The notes under the pieces were generated by a model that ran no database searches, was not told the DNA's origin, and saw nothing but the letters and a program-made list of their open reading frames with translations. This document shows, piece by piece, positions 53,383 through 62,583 of a stretch of 64,000 nucleotides of DNA (positions are counted from its first letter, which is position 1; each line of letters begins with the position of its first letter). The stretch covers positions 143,144 to 207,143 of the forward strand of contig NZ_JAFELM010000028.1 in assembly GCF_016890225.1 (NCBI RefSeq), given 5' to 3'. Position numbers and translations under genes: made by a program. The stretch is from Bacillus suaedaesalsae. GTDB taxonomy: Bacteria > Bacillota > Bacilli > Bacillales > SA4.

Positions 53383-53487
53383 TCTTATGAGCCAAATCGT
53401 CATATTTATGTGTCTTACAAACACTTTAATAAGCCAAAAGTACAATTTATGAGCCAAAACCAATCATTTATGAGTCTTGTAAAAATT
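53383..53487. repeat. Degenerate tandem array, ~21 bp period (TTTATGAGCCAAAA core)
   Basis: Five adjacent units near 21 bp each: they begin at 53383, 53404, 53425, 53446 and 53467; AGCC- or GTC-type cores fall 20-21 bp apart (for example 53390, 53432, 53452, 53473). ACAAACAC recurs at 53375 and 53417, so weaker units may extend to about 53350. It lies just past the 3' end of the fdhF-type gene. Confidence 0.75.
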
Positions 53488-53506
53488 TCTTCCACTTCTC
53501 AAAAAA

Positions 53507-53533
53507 AGAAACCGACACAAAGTCGGTTTCCAT
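53507..53533 (-). terminator. Terminator after the FdhF/YdeP-type gene
   Basis: GAAACCGAC-ACAAA-GTCGGTTTC with seven T on the minus strand. Confidence 0.8.
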
Positions 53534-53535
53534 CA

Positions 53536-55896
53536 TTATGCTGGAGCATCTACTTCCAGATCTTCAATTCGCTTCTCTACATATTGTGTATCTTTTCGAG
53601 CATTGTAGCGGTCTGCTTTTTCAACCGTAACCGTAATATTGTAGTCAGGGATACCGGCAAATTTCTCATAACGTCCTCGTGGTAATAAGAAGTTTCCTTC
53701 AGGGAAGTGAACCTCAAGATTTCCTTTTGCTATATCCACAAACTTTGCTCTTCCTTGAAATACACCAAAGCCGTTATACACAACTATTCCTTCGCCTTCT
53801 GTAATGCTTAGGTGCTTTCCATCTTCTGCATTCATTAATACATCATAACGATCCGCGTTGTTAAATGGGTCCACTTCTTTGTAAACCATGGAGTTAAACT
53901 GTTTCCCACGACGTGACGTTACAACAAATTGACCTTCTTTTTTGTGTAAGTCAGGTATTTCAACTGTAATTAAGTTCGCTTTTCCATCTGGAGTTGGACA
54001 AATTCCATCTTCACATAACCAAGCTCCGCCCCATTGGAATACGTCACCTTTTTTCTTCAAATGTTGAACTCCATCATAATCAGGGTTCGCGATTGCAATT
54101 TCATTGCGGATTTCTTGACCTGTTTTGAAATCAACTAAATGTGCTGTCTCTGGCTTCACACGTTTTGCCAGGTCAATATAAATCTTCCACTCTGCACGTG
54201 CTTCTTCGATGATATTTTTATTTCCTTCAATTTCAGGTGAGAAATATACCATACGCTCTGTTGACGTGGAGGTACCGCCGCCTTCTTGCTCATAACGAGT
54301 TTTGGCAGGCAGAACAATAACCGCTTCCTTTGCATCCACCAAAGTAGACGTGTTGAAGATAATATCTTGATGAACTCGAATATCCAGCTCAGACAATGCT
54401 TTTTCGATAAATGTTGGGTCTGGCATGGTTTCCAGGAAGTTACCTCCTGATAAATAGTACAACTTGATTTTACGTTCATGATCTTCTGGAAGTAAAATAT
54501 TCTCAAGTGTTACGCCTACGATGTCACCTTGCCATTTTTGTATATCAAAGCCCCATATTTTTTCGATGCGTTCCGTATTTTCTTTATCAAAGCCACCGCC
54601 AGGTAAGACAAATGGATCTGCACCCATTTCTCCGGTTCCTTGTACAGAAGAGTGACCACGGAACGGCATTAACCCACTATTTTTGCGTCCTAAATGTCCG
54701 CGTAATAAAGCTAAATTTGCTACTTGTGAAATGTTGTCTGTTGCAAATGCATGCATCGTCAATCCCAATGCCCAAACGTATACGGCATTTTTACTGTTTG
54801 CCAAAAGCTCCGCTAATTCAACTGTTCTCTCGTAGGAAATTCCAGATGATTTCACAATTTCTTCCCATGTTAAGTTTTGAACAGTTTCCTTAAGCTCTTC
54901 ATAACCTTTTACATGCTCTTGTACGAACTGATGATCAATTGCAGAACCTTGTTGTTTCTCTTCCATATCAAACCAATGCTTCATAATTCCATGCATGAAC
55001 GCAATATCTCCACCGATGTTAACTTGGTAGAAATCATCAGCAATTTTCGTTCCAAATAGAGCTGACTCCATGTTAGAAGGAATCCAATATTTGTCCATTG
55101 CCGGCTCTTTGTATGGATTAATAACGATGATTTTTGTTCCTCTCTTCTTCGCTTCTAACATATACTTCGTAGAAACTGGAGAAGCGTTGGATGCGATACT
55201 CCCCCAGAAAAGAATAACATCTGTACCGAACCAGTCTTGGTAATTTACAGTTGATGCTCCTACTCCGATTGAGCGTTTTAACGCTGTTTTACTTGGAGAG
55301 TGACAAATACGTGATGCATTATCAATGTTGTTTGTTCCTAAGAAACGAGCAACCTTTCCTGCAACATAATAAGATTCATTTGTAATTCCTCTAGATGTTA
55401 AATAAAACGCGTATTGCTTAGGATCCAGTTGCTTCATTTTCTCTGCAATCATATCCATTGCATCATCCCACGTAATGCGAGAAAACTTTCTTTCTCCCTT
55501 ACGACGAATTAACGGATATGGAATTCGTCCAAGTTTACGAAGCTCTGTTGAGCTATATTTACGTAGTTCATCAATATCTGCATGTACAATTTCTTCCTTT
55601 AATGCTGGCATTGTGTTTAAACGTAATACATTAAGGCGAGTTGTACACATGTGAGGACCCTTAAGTGTTTGGTCGGAAAGTCCTGATACACCTAATGCAC
55701 ATCCATCACACACACCTTGTGTGACAATTCTTGATGCATACCCTAAATTATCTCGGTTATCCCACGCCACCTTCATTGTGTCACGGAAATGTTGTGGTTT
55801 AATTTTCCCAAGACCAAACGGCACTGGACTTACCCAGTGTTTCGGTTGAGGTGTCTTTGTTGCCTTCATTGGACCTTGGTGTTTTGTTTTTCCCAT
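53536..55896 (-). CDS. FdhF/YdeP-family molybdopterin oxidoreductase
   Basis: About 786 residues from the ATG at 55896 (TAGGAG upstream; a GTG at 55905 overlaps that site). Near the N-terminus are Cys at C63 and C66 (GVCDGC) and C84 (HMCTTR), the iron-sulfur or metal site of the YdeP-like group. NASRICHSPSKTALKRS aligns with the formate dehydrogenase position where selenocysteine or cysteine contacts Mo; here it is Cys. No N-terminal ferredoxin domain, unlike the ~980-aa YrhE/YjgC enzymes. Substrate may be formate, but is unproven; fdhD, moaA and a formate-type transporter are nearby. Confidence 0.8.
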   Translation of the reverse strand: MGKTKHQGPMKATKTPQPKHWVSPVPFGLGKIKPQHFRDTMKVAWDNRDNLGYASRIVTQGVCDGCALGVSGLSDQTLKGPHMCTTRLNVLRLNTMPALKEEIVHADIDELRKYSSTELRKLGRIPYPLIRRKGERKFSRITWDDAMDMIAEKMKQLDPKQYAFYLTSRGITNESYYVAGKVARFLGTNNIDNASRICHSPSKTALKRSIGVGASTVNYQDWFGTDVILFWGSIASNASPVSTKYMLEAKKRGTKIIVINPYKEPAMDKYWIPSNMESALFGTKIADDFYQVNIGGDIAFMHGIMKHWFDMEEKQQGSAIDHQFVQEHVKGYEELKETVQNLTWEEIVKSSGISYERTVELAELLANSKNAVYVWALGLTMHAFATDNISQVANLALLRGHLGRKNSGLMPFRGHSSVQGTGEMGADPFVLPGGGFDKENTERIEKIWGFDIQKWQGDIVGVTLENILLPEDHERKIKLYYLSGGNFLETMPDPTFIEKALSELDIRVHQDIIFNTSTLVDAKEAVIVLPAKTRYEQEGGGTSTSTERMVYFSPEIEGNKNIIEEARAEWKIYIDLAKRVKPETAHLVDFKTGQEIRNEIAIANPDYDGVQHLKKKGDVFQWGGAWLCEDGICPTPDGKANLITVEIPDLHKKEGQFVVTSRRGKQFNSMVYKEVDPFNNADRYDVLMNAEDGKHLSITEGEGIVVYNGFGVFQGRAKFVDIAKGNLEVHFPEGNFLLPRGRYEKFAGIPDYNITVTVEKADRYNARKDTQYVEKRIEDLEVDAPA

Positions 55897-56046
55897 TTCT
55901 TTCACTCCTATTGTTGATAGGTTTATACTTATCTATTACTATCATAATCTAGAAAACGTTTTCTTTCTTCAAGTATATGCTAGAAAAACTAGACAAATAG
56001 TCTAAACTTTCTTTCCATATACTTAAATAGTGCCAATTCAATAAAA

Positions 56047-56097
56047 AAACCACCGTCATTCACCTAGAATTGTTCTTAGGTGAAGTGTACGGTGGTT
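56047..56097 (-). terminator. Leader terminator ahead of the FdhF/YdeP-type gene
   Basis: A long stem CCACCGT...ACGGTGG with inner CTTCACCTA/TAGGTGAA, followed by seven T. It sits 150 nt upstream of the oxidoreductase gene, so transcripts must read through it. Confidence 0.8.
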
Positions 56098-56122
56098 AGT
56101 CTTTAGCAGGTTCGCTACCAAG
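56095..56122 (-). promoter_or_regulatory. Conserved leader motif, copy A
   Basis: GGTAGCGAACCTGCTAAAGA followed by CTAACC on the minus strand; nearly identical to copy B at 57954-57980. GGTAG and CTAACC can pair around the loop. The 3' edge touches the terminator's first arm. Confidence 0.6.
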
Positions 56123-56130
56123 TGCTATAC

Positions 56131-56490
56131 CTATTTCGAGAATTTTTCTTCGAGGTTTTCTTCAAATACGAAAATGGACATCCCGAAGTCTCGATCGATA
56201 TCAATATCTATAAATAACTCAACAAATTTGGTTCCTAAAAATTCTTCCATTTCAAGTGGAGGATTTTTTCGATACATCTCTTTAACCATTTCTGTTCGGG
56301 CGGATTTAAGCGCTTGTTTTCCTTCATCAGCACTGGCAATAAACTTTTCTACTGGAGATAGGTTTCCTTCCATCTCGCAAATTGCCCAGTTCTTACAAAA
56401 CGTTGTTGTAATTTTACTCGGTCCTTTGCCCATATGCTTCTTCCTGAAGGATCGAACAAGGTTGCTAAATTCAGCTTCATACTTATTCAT
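56131..56490 (-). CDS. DUF2294 family protein
   Basis: A 119-residue protein with the DUF2294 pattern (KKHMGKGPSKITTTFCKNWA and VRTEMVKEMYR-like helix, then FIDIDIDRDFGMSIFVF). It sits at the head of the formate-type locus and ends right at the leader of the oxidoreductase gene. Such genes often accompany formate dehydrogenase clusters in Bacillus; the role is unknown. Confidence 0.75.
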   Translation of the reverse strand: MNKYEAEFSNLVRSFRKKHMGKGPSKITTTFCKNWAICEMEGNLSPVEKFIASADEGKQALKSARTEMVKEMYRKNPPLEMEEFLGTKFVELFIDIDIDRDFGMSIFVFEENLEEKFSK

Positions 56491-56562
56491 TGACTCTCCC
56501 TACCTTCTAGTGGTTAAAACATGTTTTGTATTTTAACACAAAAGGATAGGTTAGCAAAGTAA

Positions 56563-57834
56563 TTAGCCTGCTAAAGTGTTATCCGACCCTTTTGATGCGT
56601 TTTGTGCACGAAGTTTACTAATGTCACGACGGATTAAGATTGATACGATTAACGCTACCACGAATAAGGCCGCAAAGAAGTTTAAGCTTGTTGCATAGCT
56701 TCCTGTAGTATCTTTCATCCATGCTGCGAAAATTGGACCAACTAAACCAGCAGCTGCCCAAGCAGTTAAGATGTAACCGTGAATCGCACCTAATTGCTTT
56801 GTACCGAAAATATCTCCAATATAAGCAGGAATAGAAGCAAATCCACCACCGTACATCGTGTAAACGATAGCTAACATGATTTGGAACAATAATGCTCCTG
56901 TTGTATGTGGTAATAATGCAAATAACACAATTTGTACAGCAAAGAAAGTCGTATACGTATTTGGACGTCCAATATAATCAGAAATAGTAGCCCAACCAAT
57001 ACGACCAAAACCGTTGAATAATCCCATAACCCCTACAAGAGCTGCGGCTTCAACTGTTGTTAAACCAATACTTTCTTGTGCTAGTGGTTTTGCAGCAGAG
57101 ATAATCGCGATACCACAAGTCACGTTGATGAAAAGCATAATCCATAAATAGTAAAATCTTGACGTTTTAATTGCTTCGTTAGCTGTTAATTGTGCTAGGT
57201 CTTCTTTAACCTTCACTTTACCAGATTGTACTTTTTCTTTAAATCCAGCTGGCACCCAGCCTTCTTCTGGCTTTTCTAAATATAAAGATGATAATAGCAT
57301 GATAATAAAATACGAAATACCCAAAATGTAGAATGTGTTAGCAGTTCCAACAGATTTAATTAATACTTCCATAATTGGACTAGCAATCGCTGCTGCAAAT
57401 CCAAATCCCATGATCGCAAGGCCAGTTGCAAGTCCACGTCGGTCAGGGAACCATTTAACTAGTGTTGAAACTGGAGCAATATAACCAACTCCTAATCCAA
57501 TTCCACCAAGAACTCCGTAGAATATGTATAGTAGTGGTAAAGATTCAAGGTTTACTGCAAGTCCAGCACCTGTAATACCAATTCCAAAAAATACAGCTGA
57601 AAGTAGACCAGCTTTTCTTGGACCATACTTTTCAACAAAATGTCCTAAGAATGCTGCGGATAACCCTAAAAATAAAATAGCTAAACTGAATGTAAATTGT
57701 ACTTGGCTTGCACTCCATCCAAATTGATCAATTAATGGAGTTGTAAAGTTACTCCATGCATATACAGATCCTATTGAGATATGAATCCCTACTGCTGAAG
57801 CAGCAATAAGCCAACGATTTTTCGTCTTCTTCAC
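56563..57834 (-). CDS. Oxalate/formate antiporter-family MFS transporter
   Basis: A 423-residue protein with twelve membrane helices. The OFA-type opening WLIAASAVGIHISIGSVYAW, and the central GIGLGVGYIAPVSTLVKWFP are typical. It probably moves formate, oxalate or a similar small anion. It has its own leader with motif and terminator. Confidence 0.85.
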   Translation of the reverse strand: MKKTKNRWLIAASAVGIHISIGSVYAWSNFTTPLIDQFGWSASQVQFTFSLAILFLGLSAAFLGHFVEKYGPRKAGLLSAVFFGIGITGAGLAVNLESLPLLYIFYGVLGGIGLGVGYIAPVSTLVKWFPDRRGLATGLAIMGFGFAAAIASPIMEVLIKSVGTANTFYILGISYFIIMLLSSLYLEKPEEGWVPAGFKEKVQSGKVKVKEDLAQLTANEAIKTSRFYYLWIMLFINVTCGIAIISAAKPLAQESIGLTTVEAAALVGVMGLFNGFGRIGWATISDYIGRPNTYTTFFAVQIVLFALLPHTTGALLFQIMLAIVYTMYGGGFASIPAYIGDIFGTKQLGAIHGYILTAWAAAGLVGPIFAAWMKDTTGSYATSLNFFAALFVVALIVSILIRRDISKLRAQNASKGSDNTLAG

Positions 57835-57892
57835 TATGTTTCCCCCTATTTCTATCTCTCACATTGTTCTTTCTTCTTCGCATAAAACTCAA

Positions 57893-57952
57893 AAACCGCC
57901 AACCTTAGCCTACTACATGCTAAAAAAGAGCATGTACCAAGTAAGATTGACG
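57893..57952 (-). terminator. Leader terminator ahead of the OFA transporter gene
   Basis: CCGTCAATCTT pairs (with two G-U pairs) with AAGGTTGGCGG, followed by TTTTTGAG; an inner hairpin with GTACATGCT/AGCATGTA fills the loop. Confidence 0.75.
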
Positions 57953-57953
57953 G

Positions 57954-57980
57954 GTAGTTTCTAGCAGGATTCGCTACTAT
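57954..57980 (-). promoter_or_regulatory. Conserved leader motif, copy B
   Basis: AGTAGCGAATCCTGCTAGAA followed by ACTACCC on the minus strand. It matches copy A at 56095-56122 in about 21 of 25 aligned bases, and GTAG/CTAC can pair. A weaker match (ATAGCGATCCTGTTGC) is at 58030-58046. Confidence 0.6.
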
Positions 57981-58229
57981 CGGACCAACAGTTAATCGAT
58001 TTTGTCATATTTATATCATATTAAAACGAGCAACAGGATCGCTATCCCCGAATCAATATGTTACAAATTTATGAACATTGCATGACAAATATTATCACTT
58101 TCATTTGATAACTGCAATAGTTTTTTCGACATTTTTTTAAGTCTCAAAAATAATTAACAAGTTTTATTACTTGTCTAGTTTCATAGTTTGTGATTATATT
58201 TTTATTATCCTAAATGCCAAGGTGATTAT

Positions 58230-59024
58230 ATGATTCAAGAAATGAGCTTAACTAAAAAGATTGTGAAATATCAAGATGGTAAACTACAAACTGTAGATGA
58301 TGATATTGTAACGGAGTTTCCTCTAACAATATTTGTGAATAACGAGGAATTTGCTACGATGGTTTGTACTCCCACTCACTTTGACGAGATGGTAATTGGT
58401 TTTCTAGCATCTGAAGGGGTTATTCGCTTTAGAGATGACATAAAATCTATTAATATCGACGAGTCGAAAGGATACGCACACATCGAACTATATGCTAATG
58501 TTACGACAAGTCAGCAATATTATTCAAAGCGTTTTATTGGCTCATGTTGTGGAAAAAGCCGTCAATTCTATTTTCACAACGATGCAAGAACGGCTAAAAC
58601 GTCTACCTCTACAACGACTTTAACACCTGATCAATGTATATCATTAATGAAAGATATGCAGAATATTAGTATCGTTTTTCAAGAGACAGGTGGTGTTCAT
58701 AATGCTGCTCTTTGTTCACCAGATGAAATGCTCGTCAGTCGCACAGATATTGGAAGACATAATGCACTTGATAAATTATACGGATATAGTTTATTAAACA
58801 GAGTTCCTGTACGTGATAAAGTCATTGTATTCAGTGGTAGAATCTCATCTGAAGTATTAGTAAAAGCGGCAAAAATCGGTGTTGGAATTGTATTATCAAA
58901 GTCTGCTCCTACTGATTTAGCTATTAAACTAGCTGAGGATTTAAACATTACAGCAGTAGGCTTCATCCGTGGAGGAACATTTAATGTATACTCTCATCCA
59001 CACAGAATTGTACTGCCAGAATAA
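58230..59024 (+). CDS. fdhD: FdhD sulfurtransferase for formate dehydrogenase
   Basis: A 264-residue FdhD protein: [13 protein letters not shown] at the start, the active-site region SCCGKSR near residue 112, GGVHNAAL and [25 protein letters not shown] near residue 175. FdhD transfers sulfur to the Mo-bisMGD cofactor, which is needed for formate dehydrogenase activity. It precedes moaA by 14 nt and is divergent from the OFA transporter gene. Confidence 0.9.
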   Translation: MIQEMSLTKKIVKYQDGKLQTVDDDIVTEFPLTIFVNNEEFATMVCTPTHFDEMVIGFLASEGVIRFRDDIKSINIDESKGYAHIELYANVTTSQQYYSKRFIGSCCGKSRQFYFHNDARTAKTSTSTTTLTPDQCISLMKDMQNISIVFQETGGVHNAALCSPDEMLVSRTDIGRHNALDKLYGYSLLNRVPVRDKVIVFSGRISSEVLVKAAKIGVGIVLSKSAPTDLAIKLAEDLNITAVGFIRGGTFNVYSHPHRIVLPE

Positions 59025-59038
59025 AGGAGGAGAAACTA

Positions 59039-60055
59039 GTGACCAATATGGAAGTTCTCGATCAATTACAGCGTCCGCTTCGAGACTTACGAATATCTGT
59101 TACTGATAAGTGTAATTTCCGTTGCACCTATTGTATGCCTGCAGAAATTTTCGGTCCTGACTATCCATTTTTAAAAAGGGATGAACTTCTTTCCTTCGAA
59201 GAACTGGAGCGTGTTACAACACTTTTCGTGGAGAAACTAGGCGTAAAAAAAGTTCGAATTACCGGCGGAGAACCGTTAATGCGAAAAAACTTACCTGAAC
59301 TTATATCAAAACTAAGTGCAATTCCAGGTGTTGAAGATATAGCAATGACAACGAACGGCTCCCTACTCCCGAAGTACGCAATAGAACTAAAAGATGCGGG
59401 ATTAAAGAGAGTTTCTATTAGCTTAGATTCACTTCATGATGAAATATTCGGGAACATAAACGGCAAAGGCGTTACGGTTCAAACCGTATTAGATGGAATT
59501 GATGCCGCAGCAGAAGCTGGATTGCAGGTTAAAATTAATATGGTCGTAAAAAAAGGGATGAATGAAAACGAAATTGTACCAATGGCTAAGTTTTTCCGTG
59601 AAAAAGGACACATCCTCAGGTTCATTGAATTTATGGATGTCGGAAATACGAATCAATGGAAACTAGATGACGTTTATCCGAAGAAACAAATCATTGAAGA
59701 CATCAATAAAGTTATGCCTCTAGAACCAATCGCACCTAACTATGTTGGAGAAGTGGCTACAAGGTACCGTTATATTGGAACTGAAGAGGAAATTGGGCTT
59801 ATTTCCTCAGTGTCAGATGCCTTTTGTTCTTCGTGTAATCGTGCTCGTTTATCAGCTGATGGGAAATTATATACATGTTTGTTCGCAACGAAAGGTCATG
59901 ATATCCGAACTCCCCTGCGTTCTGACTTATCAGATGAAGAAGTGTCATCTCACCTATCCGATTTATGGATTCGTCGAAAAGACCGCTATTCTGAAGAACG
60001 CAGCGAATTAACAATAAACAGAGAAAAAGTAGAAATGTCACGTATTGGAGGCTAA
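59039..60055 (+). CDS. moaA: GTP 3',8-cyclase MoaA (molybdopterin synthesis)
   Basis: A 338-residue radical SAM enzyme with C-x3-C-x2-C (CNFRCTYC at about residues 25-32), a C-terminal second cluster ([11 protein letters not shown] and a later Cys), and the C-terminal GG (SRIGG). MoaA performs the first step of molybdopterin synthesis. GTG start with AAAGGAGGAG upstream. Confidence 0.9.
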   Translation: MTNMEVLDQLQRPLRDLRISVTDKCNFRCTYCMPAEIFGPDYPFLKRDELLSFEELERVTTLFVEKLGVKKVRITGGEPLMRKNLPELISKLSAIPGVEDIAMTTNGSLLPKYAIELKDAGLKRVSISLDSLHDEIFGNINGKGVTVQTVLDGIDAAAEAGLQVKINMVVKKGMNENEIVPMAKFFREKGHILRFIEFMDVGNTNQWKLDDVYPKKQIIEDINKVMPLEPIAPNYVGEVATRYRYIGTEEEIGLISSVSDAFCSSCNRARLSADGKLYTCLFATKGHDIRTPLRSDLSDEEVSSHLSDLWIRRKDRYSEERSELTINREKVEMSRIGG

Positions 60056-60058
60056 TTG

Positions 60059-60280
60059 ATGAGTTGTAAATTAGATCATTCTCTTGAAGATGTTACGAAG
60101 AAGCTAGAAGAACAAAAAACATTCTTACCAGTTGGACTTTATACAAAATGTATGAATTTCCTCTCACAATCTCCTTCTCAGCTACAGTTAAATGAGCTTT
60201 TTCATTTATTGAAGAAGTATGATTTAGCCTCTGATGATGAAAAACTAGTACGGAATGGAAAGTTAACGGAGCTTGTATAA
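60059..60280 (+). CDS. Small protein of unknown function after moaA
   Basis: A 73-residue helical protein from the ATG at 60059, 3 nt past the moaA stop, with GGAGG upstream. Sequence LDHSLEDVTKKLEEQ then LYTKCMNFLSQSPSQLQ suggests two helices. Coupled to fdhD-moaA; no family recognised. Confidence 0.65.
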   Translation: MSCKLDHSLEDVTKKLEEQKTFLPVGLYTKCMNFLSQSPSQLQLNELFHLLKKYDLASDDEKLVRNGKLTELV

Positions 60281-60281
60281 A

Positions 60282-60315
60282 AAAAGCGAAATCACGATTG
60301 TGGTTTCGCTTTTTA
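60282..60315 (+). terminator. Terminator of the fdhD-moaA operon
   Basis: AAAGCGAAATCAC-GATT-GTGGTTTCGCTTT with T-run. Confidence 0.85.
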
Positions 60316-60357
60316 AGTTCCGGAAAGTTATTTCAGAATAATAAAAATCGATGAATC

Positions 60358-60798
60358 TTACTTAGAGTCACTCATAATTTTTCCAATTTCCGAACGAAGT
60401 AACTCCCTCGTTATGGTTAACTTTTCCTGTAAATGTCCATTATCCAAAGGAGTTTCAGCGTAAAAATCCTCAAATGAACGATCACTAAATCTAGAGACAA
60501 CATGCATATGATAATGACTCAATTCATTAAAAATACCGTTGTTTTGGTTAATCGTGATCCCATCGGGCTTATATAATTGTTTCAGTGCTTTGGCAATTAC
60601 CATCGACATTTTCATAATTTCAATTGCTGTTTCTTCATCTAACTCGTCCACTTCACTCACATGAGCTTTTGGTAAAATTAACGTATGACCTTCGTTGTAG
60701 GGGTCATGATCGAGAAAACAGCAAATACGTTCATTTTCATATACAACATGCAACGGTAGTTCTTTTGTTGCTAACTGACATCCTAAACATCCACTCAT
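60358..60798 (-). CDS. HIT-family hydrolase
   Basis: A 146-residue histidine-triad protein: C4-x2-C7 and the triad in LSHYHMHVV. Third HIT-type protein in the window. Close to the GNAT gene upstream (9 nt). Confidence 0.85.
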   Translation of the reverse strand: MSGCLGCQLATKELPLHVVYENERICCFLDHDPYNEGHTLILPKAHVSEVDELDEETAIEIMKMSMVIAKALKQLYKPDGITINQNNGIFNELSHYHMHVVSRFSDRSFEDFYAETPLDNGHLQEKLTITRELLRSEIGKIMSDSK

Positions 60799-60807
60799 TT
60801 GTATTCC

Positions 60808-61302
60808 CTACTCTCGTAAACTTTTCTTAAATTTCGTATGTCCGTCTTTTTCTCCGATTTCTTCAAAACCGTTATCTTTATAAAAACTTACTAATTTTTT
60901 ATTCGTTGCAACACAATCTAGTTTTAACCAATCTTTTTCGTTATGATAAGTCGTTTGTATCCATTCTAGTAATCTAGTCCCTAAACCTTGTCCCATATAG
61001 GAAGGACAAATGGCAAGTCTATGTAAATACAAACTATTATTCAATGAATCACTTCCAAAAATATGTACATCCCACTCACTTTGAGAAAGACTTATTGTAA
61101 AAGTACCAATCAGTTCTTCCTCTTTAAATACAACGTATGTTTCCCCTTTTTCAACACCTTGAAGGATTTCAATGTCATCCCCACCTTCCAGAAGGTATTG
61201 CCACTGCTTAATTTGATGCTCCTTCATCCACCGTGCAATTTGTTTTAATAGGTGTAGAATTGCTTGTCCTTCATCATCAGTAGCTAGTCTAATTGAAATC
61301 AA
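60808..61302 (-). CDS. GNAT-family N-acetyltransferase
   Basis: About 164 residues from the TTG at 61302 (AAAGGGTG upstream; a GTG at 61311 lies inside that site). Acetyl-CoA loop CPSYMGQGLGTRLLEW and C-terminal FYKDNGFEEIGE. Substrate unknown. It lies between the regulator and HIT genes on the same strand. Confidence 0.8.
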   Translation of the reverse strand: MISIRLATDDEGQAILHLLKQIARWMKEHQIKQWQYLLEGGDDIEILQGVEKGETYVVFKEEELIGTFTISLSQSEWDVHIFGSDSLNNSLYLHRLAICPSYMGQGLGTRLLEWIQTTYHNEKDWLKLDCVATNKKLVSFYKDNGFEEIGEKDGHTKFKKSLRE

Positions 61303-61316
61303 CTTCTTCACCCTTT

Positions 61317-61997
61317 CTAATTCATAATCGGTACAAAAATATCAAACTCAGCAACTGGTTTTCTCGGATTGAATCGTTCATCATACTGTTCAAGGTGAAA
61401 GGCATGTTCATGTTGTTTTAGATTATGCTCCTTCATCCACTTATAAATTGTTTCATATGTATGAATCGTGTCTTCGAGCTCAAGTGTTTGATTATGCGTT
61501 TTCTTAACATATGTCAATTTAGGAATACATAGAGAAGTCATTCCTTTGGGAGTATCAAGTATATCGTCTACTTTCACAGTAATATAGTAAGAGAAATCAT
61601 GTTTCCGAAACTGCGCTAAGGCAAACTTTTGAAACGGCTTTTTATATGAGGATTCCTCAAGTTGATGTAATAACTTTATCCAAAGTTTCGGAGCTAGTAT
61701 TTCGGTCTCACGACGTGCTGAGTATGGAGCATCAAATTGAAATCCAATAAACGTACTATTCTCTAGCGTTATTTTTTTACAATCCTGACTACTAACCTCA
61801 TGATGATCTAATACACGATATCCACCTTTTCCCCCTTGGTCTGCATATAGAGGTACTCCCAGAGTAGATAGTTCCTGCAAATACCGCCACATCGTTCTGT
61901 ATGATACACTAAATTCATCCGCAAGTTCTTGTACAGTGAAAGATTTCTTTCGCTTTACATAGTCCATTAATTCAATTAATTTTTGAGTTTTTGTCAT
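61317..61997 (-). CDS. HTH regulator with GyrI-like effector domain
   Basis: About 226 residues from the ATG at 61997 (GGAGA upstream). Residues 1-60 are a winged HTH (HTH_11 type: FTVQELADEFSVSYRTMWRY); the rest is a GyrI/AraC effector-binding-like domain that binds small molecules. It should control the divergent GyrI-like gene through the dyad at 62023-62039. Confidence 0.75.
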   Translation of the reverse strand: MTKTQKLIELMDYVKRKKSFTVQELADEFSVSYRTMWRYLQELSTLGVPLYADQGGKGGYRVLDHHEVSSQDCKKITLENSTFIGFQFDAPYSARRETEILAPKLWIKLLHQLEESSYKKPFQKFALAQFRKHDFSYYITVKVDDILDTPKGMTSLCIPKLTYVKKTHNQTLELEDTIHTYETIYKWMKEHNLKQHEHAFHLEQYDERFNPRKPVAEFDIFVPIMN

Positions 61998-62022
61998 AAA
62001 AGTTCTCCAAAATTTGATGAAT

Positions 62023-62039
62023 ATGACAAATCTTGTCAT
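62023..62039. promoter_or_regulatory. Operator-like dyad ATGACA-N5-TGTCAT
   Basis: A perfect 6-bp inverted repeat with a 5-bp spacer in the divergent gap, overlapping a TTGTCA promoter element of the plus-strand gene; likely site of the adjacent HTH regulator. Confidence 0.6.
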
Positions 62040-62094
62040 GTTTACTTGGTATTATAAAGGAGGATTAAGTCTGTGACAATGAGGAGGAGTAAAA

Positions 62095-62532
62095 ATGAAG
62101 ATAGTAGAATTAGATTCTTTTAAAGTAGTTGGATTAAAGGTTGTAAGTCATTGGAGTGGTTTGTCCGCCATGATGCCAAATGCATGGCAGCAGATTCATC
62201 AAAGAGTGGACGAACTAACTAATCGTACCTCCCCTTACTTTTACGACATTTGTTTGCAATTAGTTGGGGAAGATTTTACTCAGCTAGTTGGCTGTGAAGT
62301 AAGTAATTTAGAAGAAGTACCACATGATATGGAAGGTTATGAAATACTACCTGCATCATATATTTATTCACATCACACATTACCTGTTGAACAAATGTAT
62401 GAAACGTTCCAAAGCATGTACACGTGGGCAAACGAAAATGGCTATACAATTGACCCAACAGACTTCAAAATCCAAAAGACATCAATGTCGTCTGAAGAAG
62501 AAGGACATCATTTGTTTTTACGTATTATATAA
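62095..62532 (+). CDS. GyrI-like small-molecule-binding domain protein
   Basis: A 145-residue stand-alone effector-binding domain (SHWSGLSAMMPNAWQQIHQR and YIYSHHTLPVEQMYETFQSM). Such proteins bind hydrophobic cationic compounds or act as gyrase inhibitors. GAGGAG before the ATG. The IS element follows at 24 nt. Confidence 0.75.
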   Translation: MKIVELDSFKVVGLKVVSHWSGLSAMMPNAWQQIHQRVDELTNRTSPYFYDICLQLVGEDFTQLVGCEVSNLEEVPHDMEGYEILPASYIYSHHTLPVEQMYETFQSMYTWANENGYTIDPTDFKIQKTSMSSEEEGHHLFLRII

Positions 62533-62583
62533 GAAAAAGCAGAAACCCATTATGATGTGACCCCCAAAAGTTAGAGTTTTATA

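Noticed and set aside
54156..54506. Minus-strand second frame inside the FdhF/YdeP-type gene
   Set aside because: Overlaps a well-supported gene with conserved motifs; composition and lack of a ribosome-binding site mark it as a shadow.
53536..55896. Canonical NAD-linked formate dehydrogenase FdhA
   Set aside because: It lacks the N-terminal ferredoxin-like domains and has the shorter YdeP-like length; formate activity is possible but not shown.
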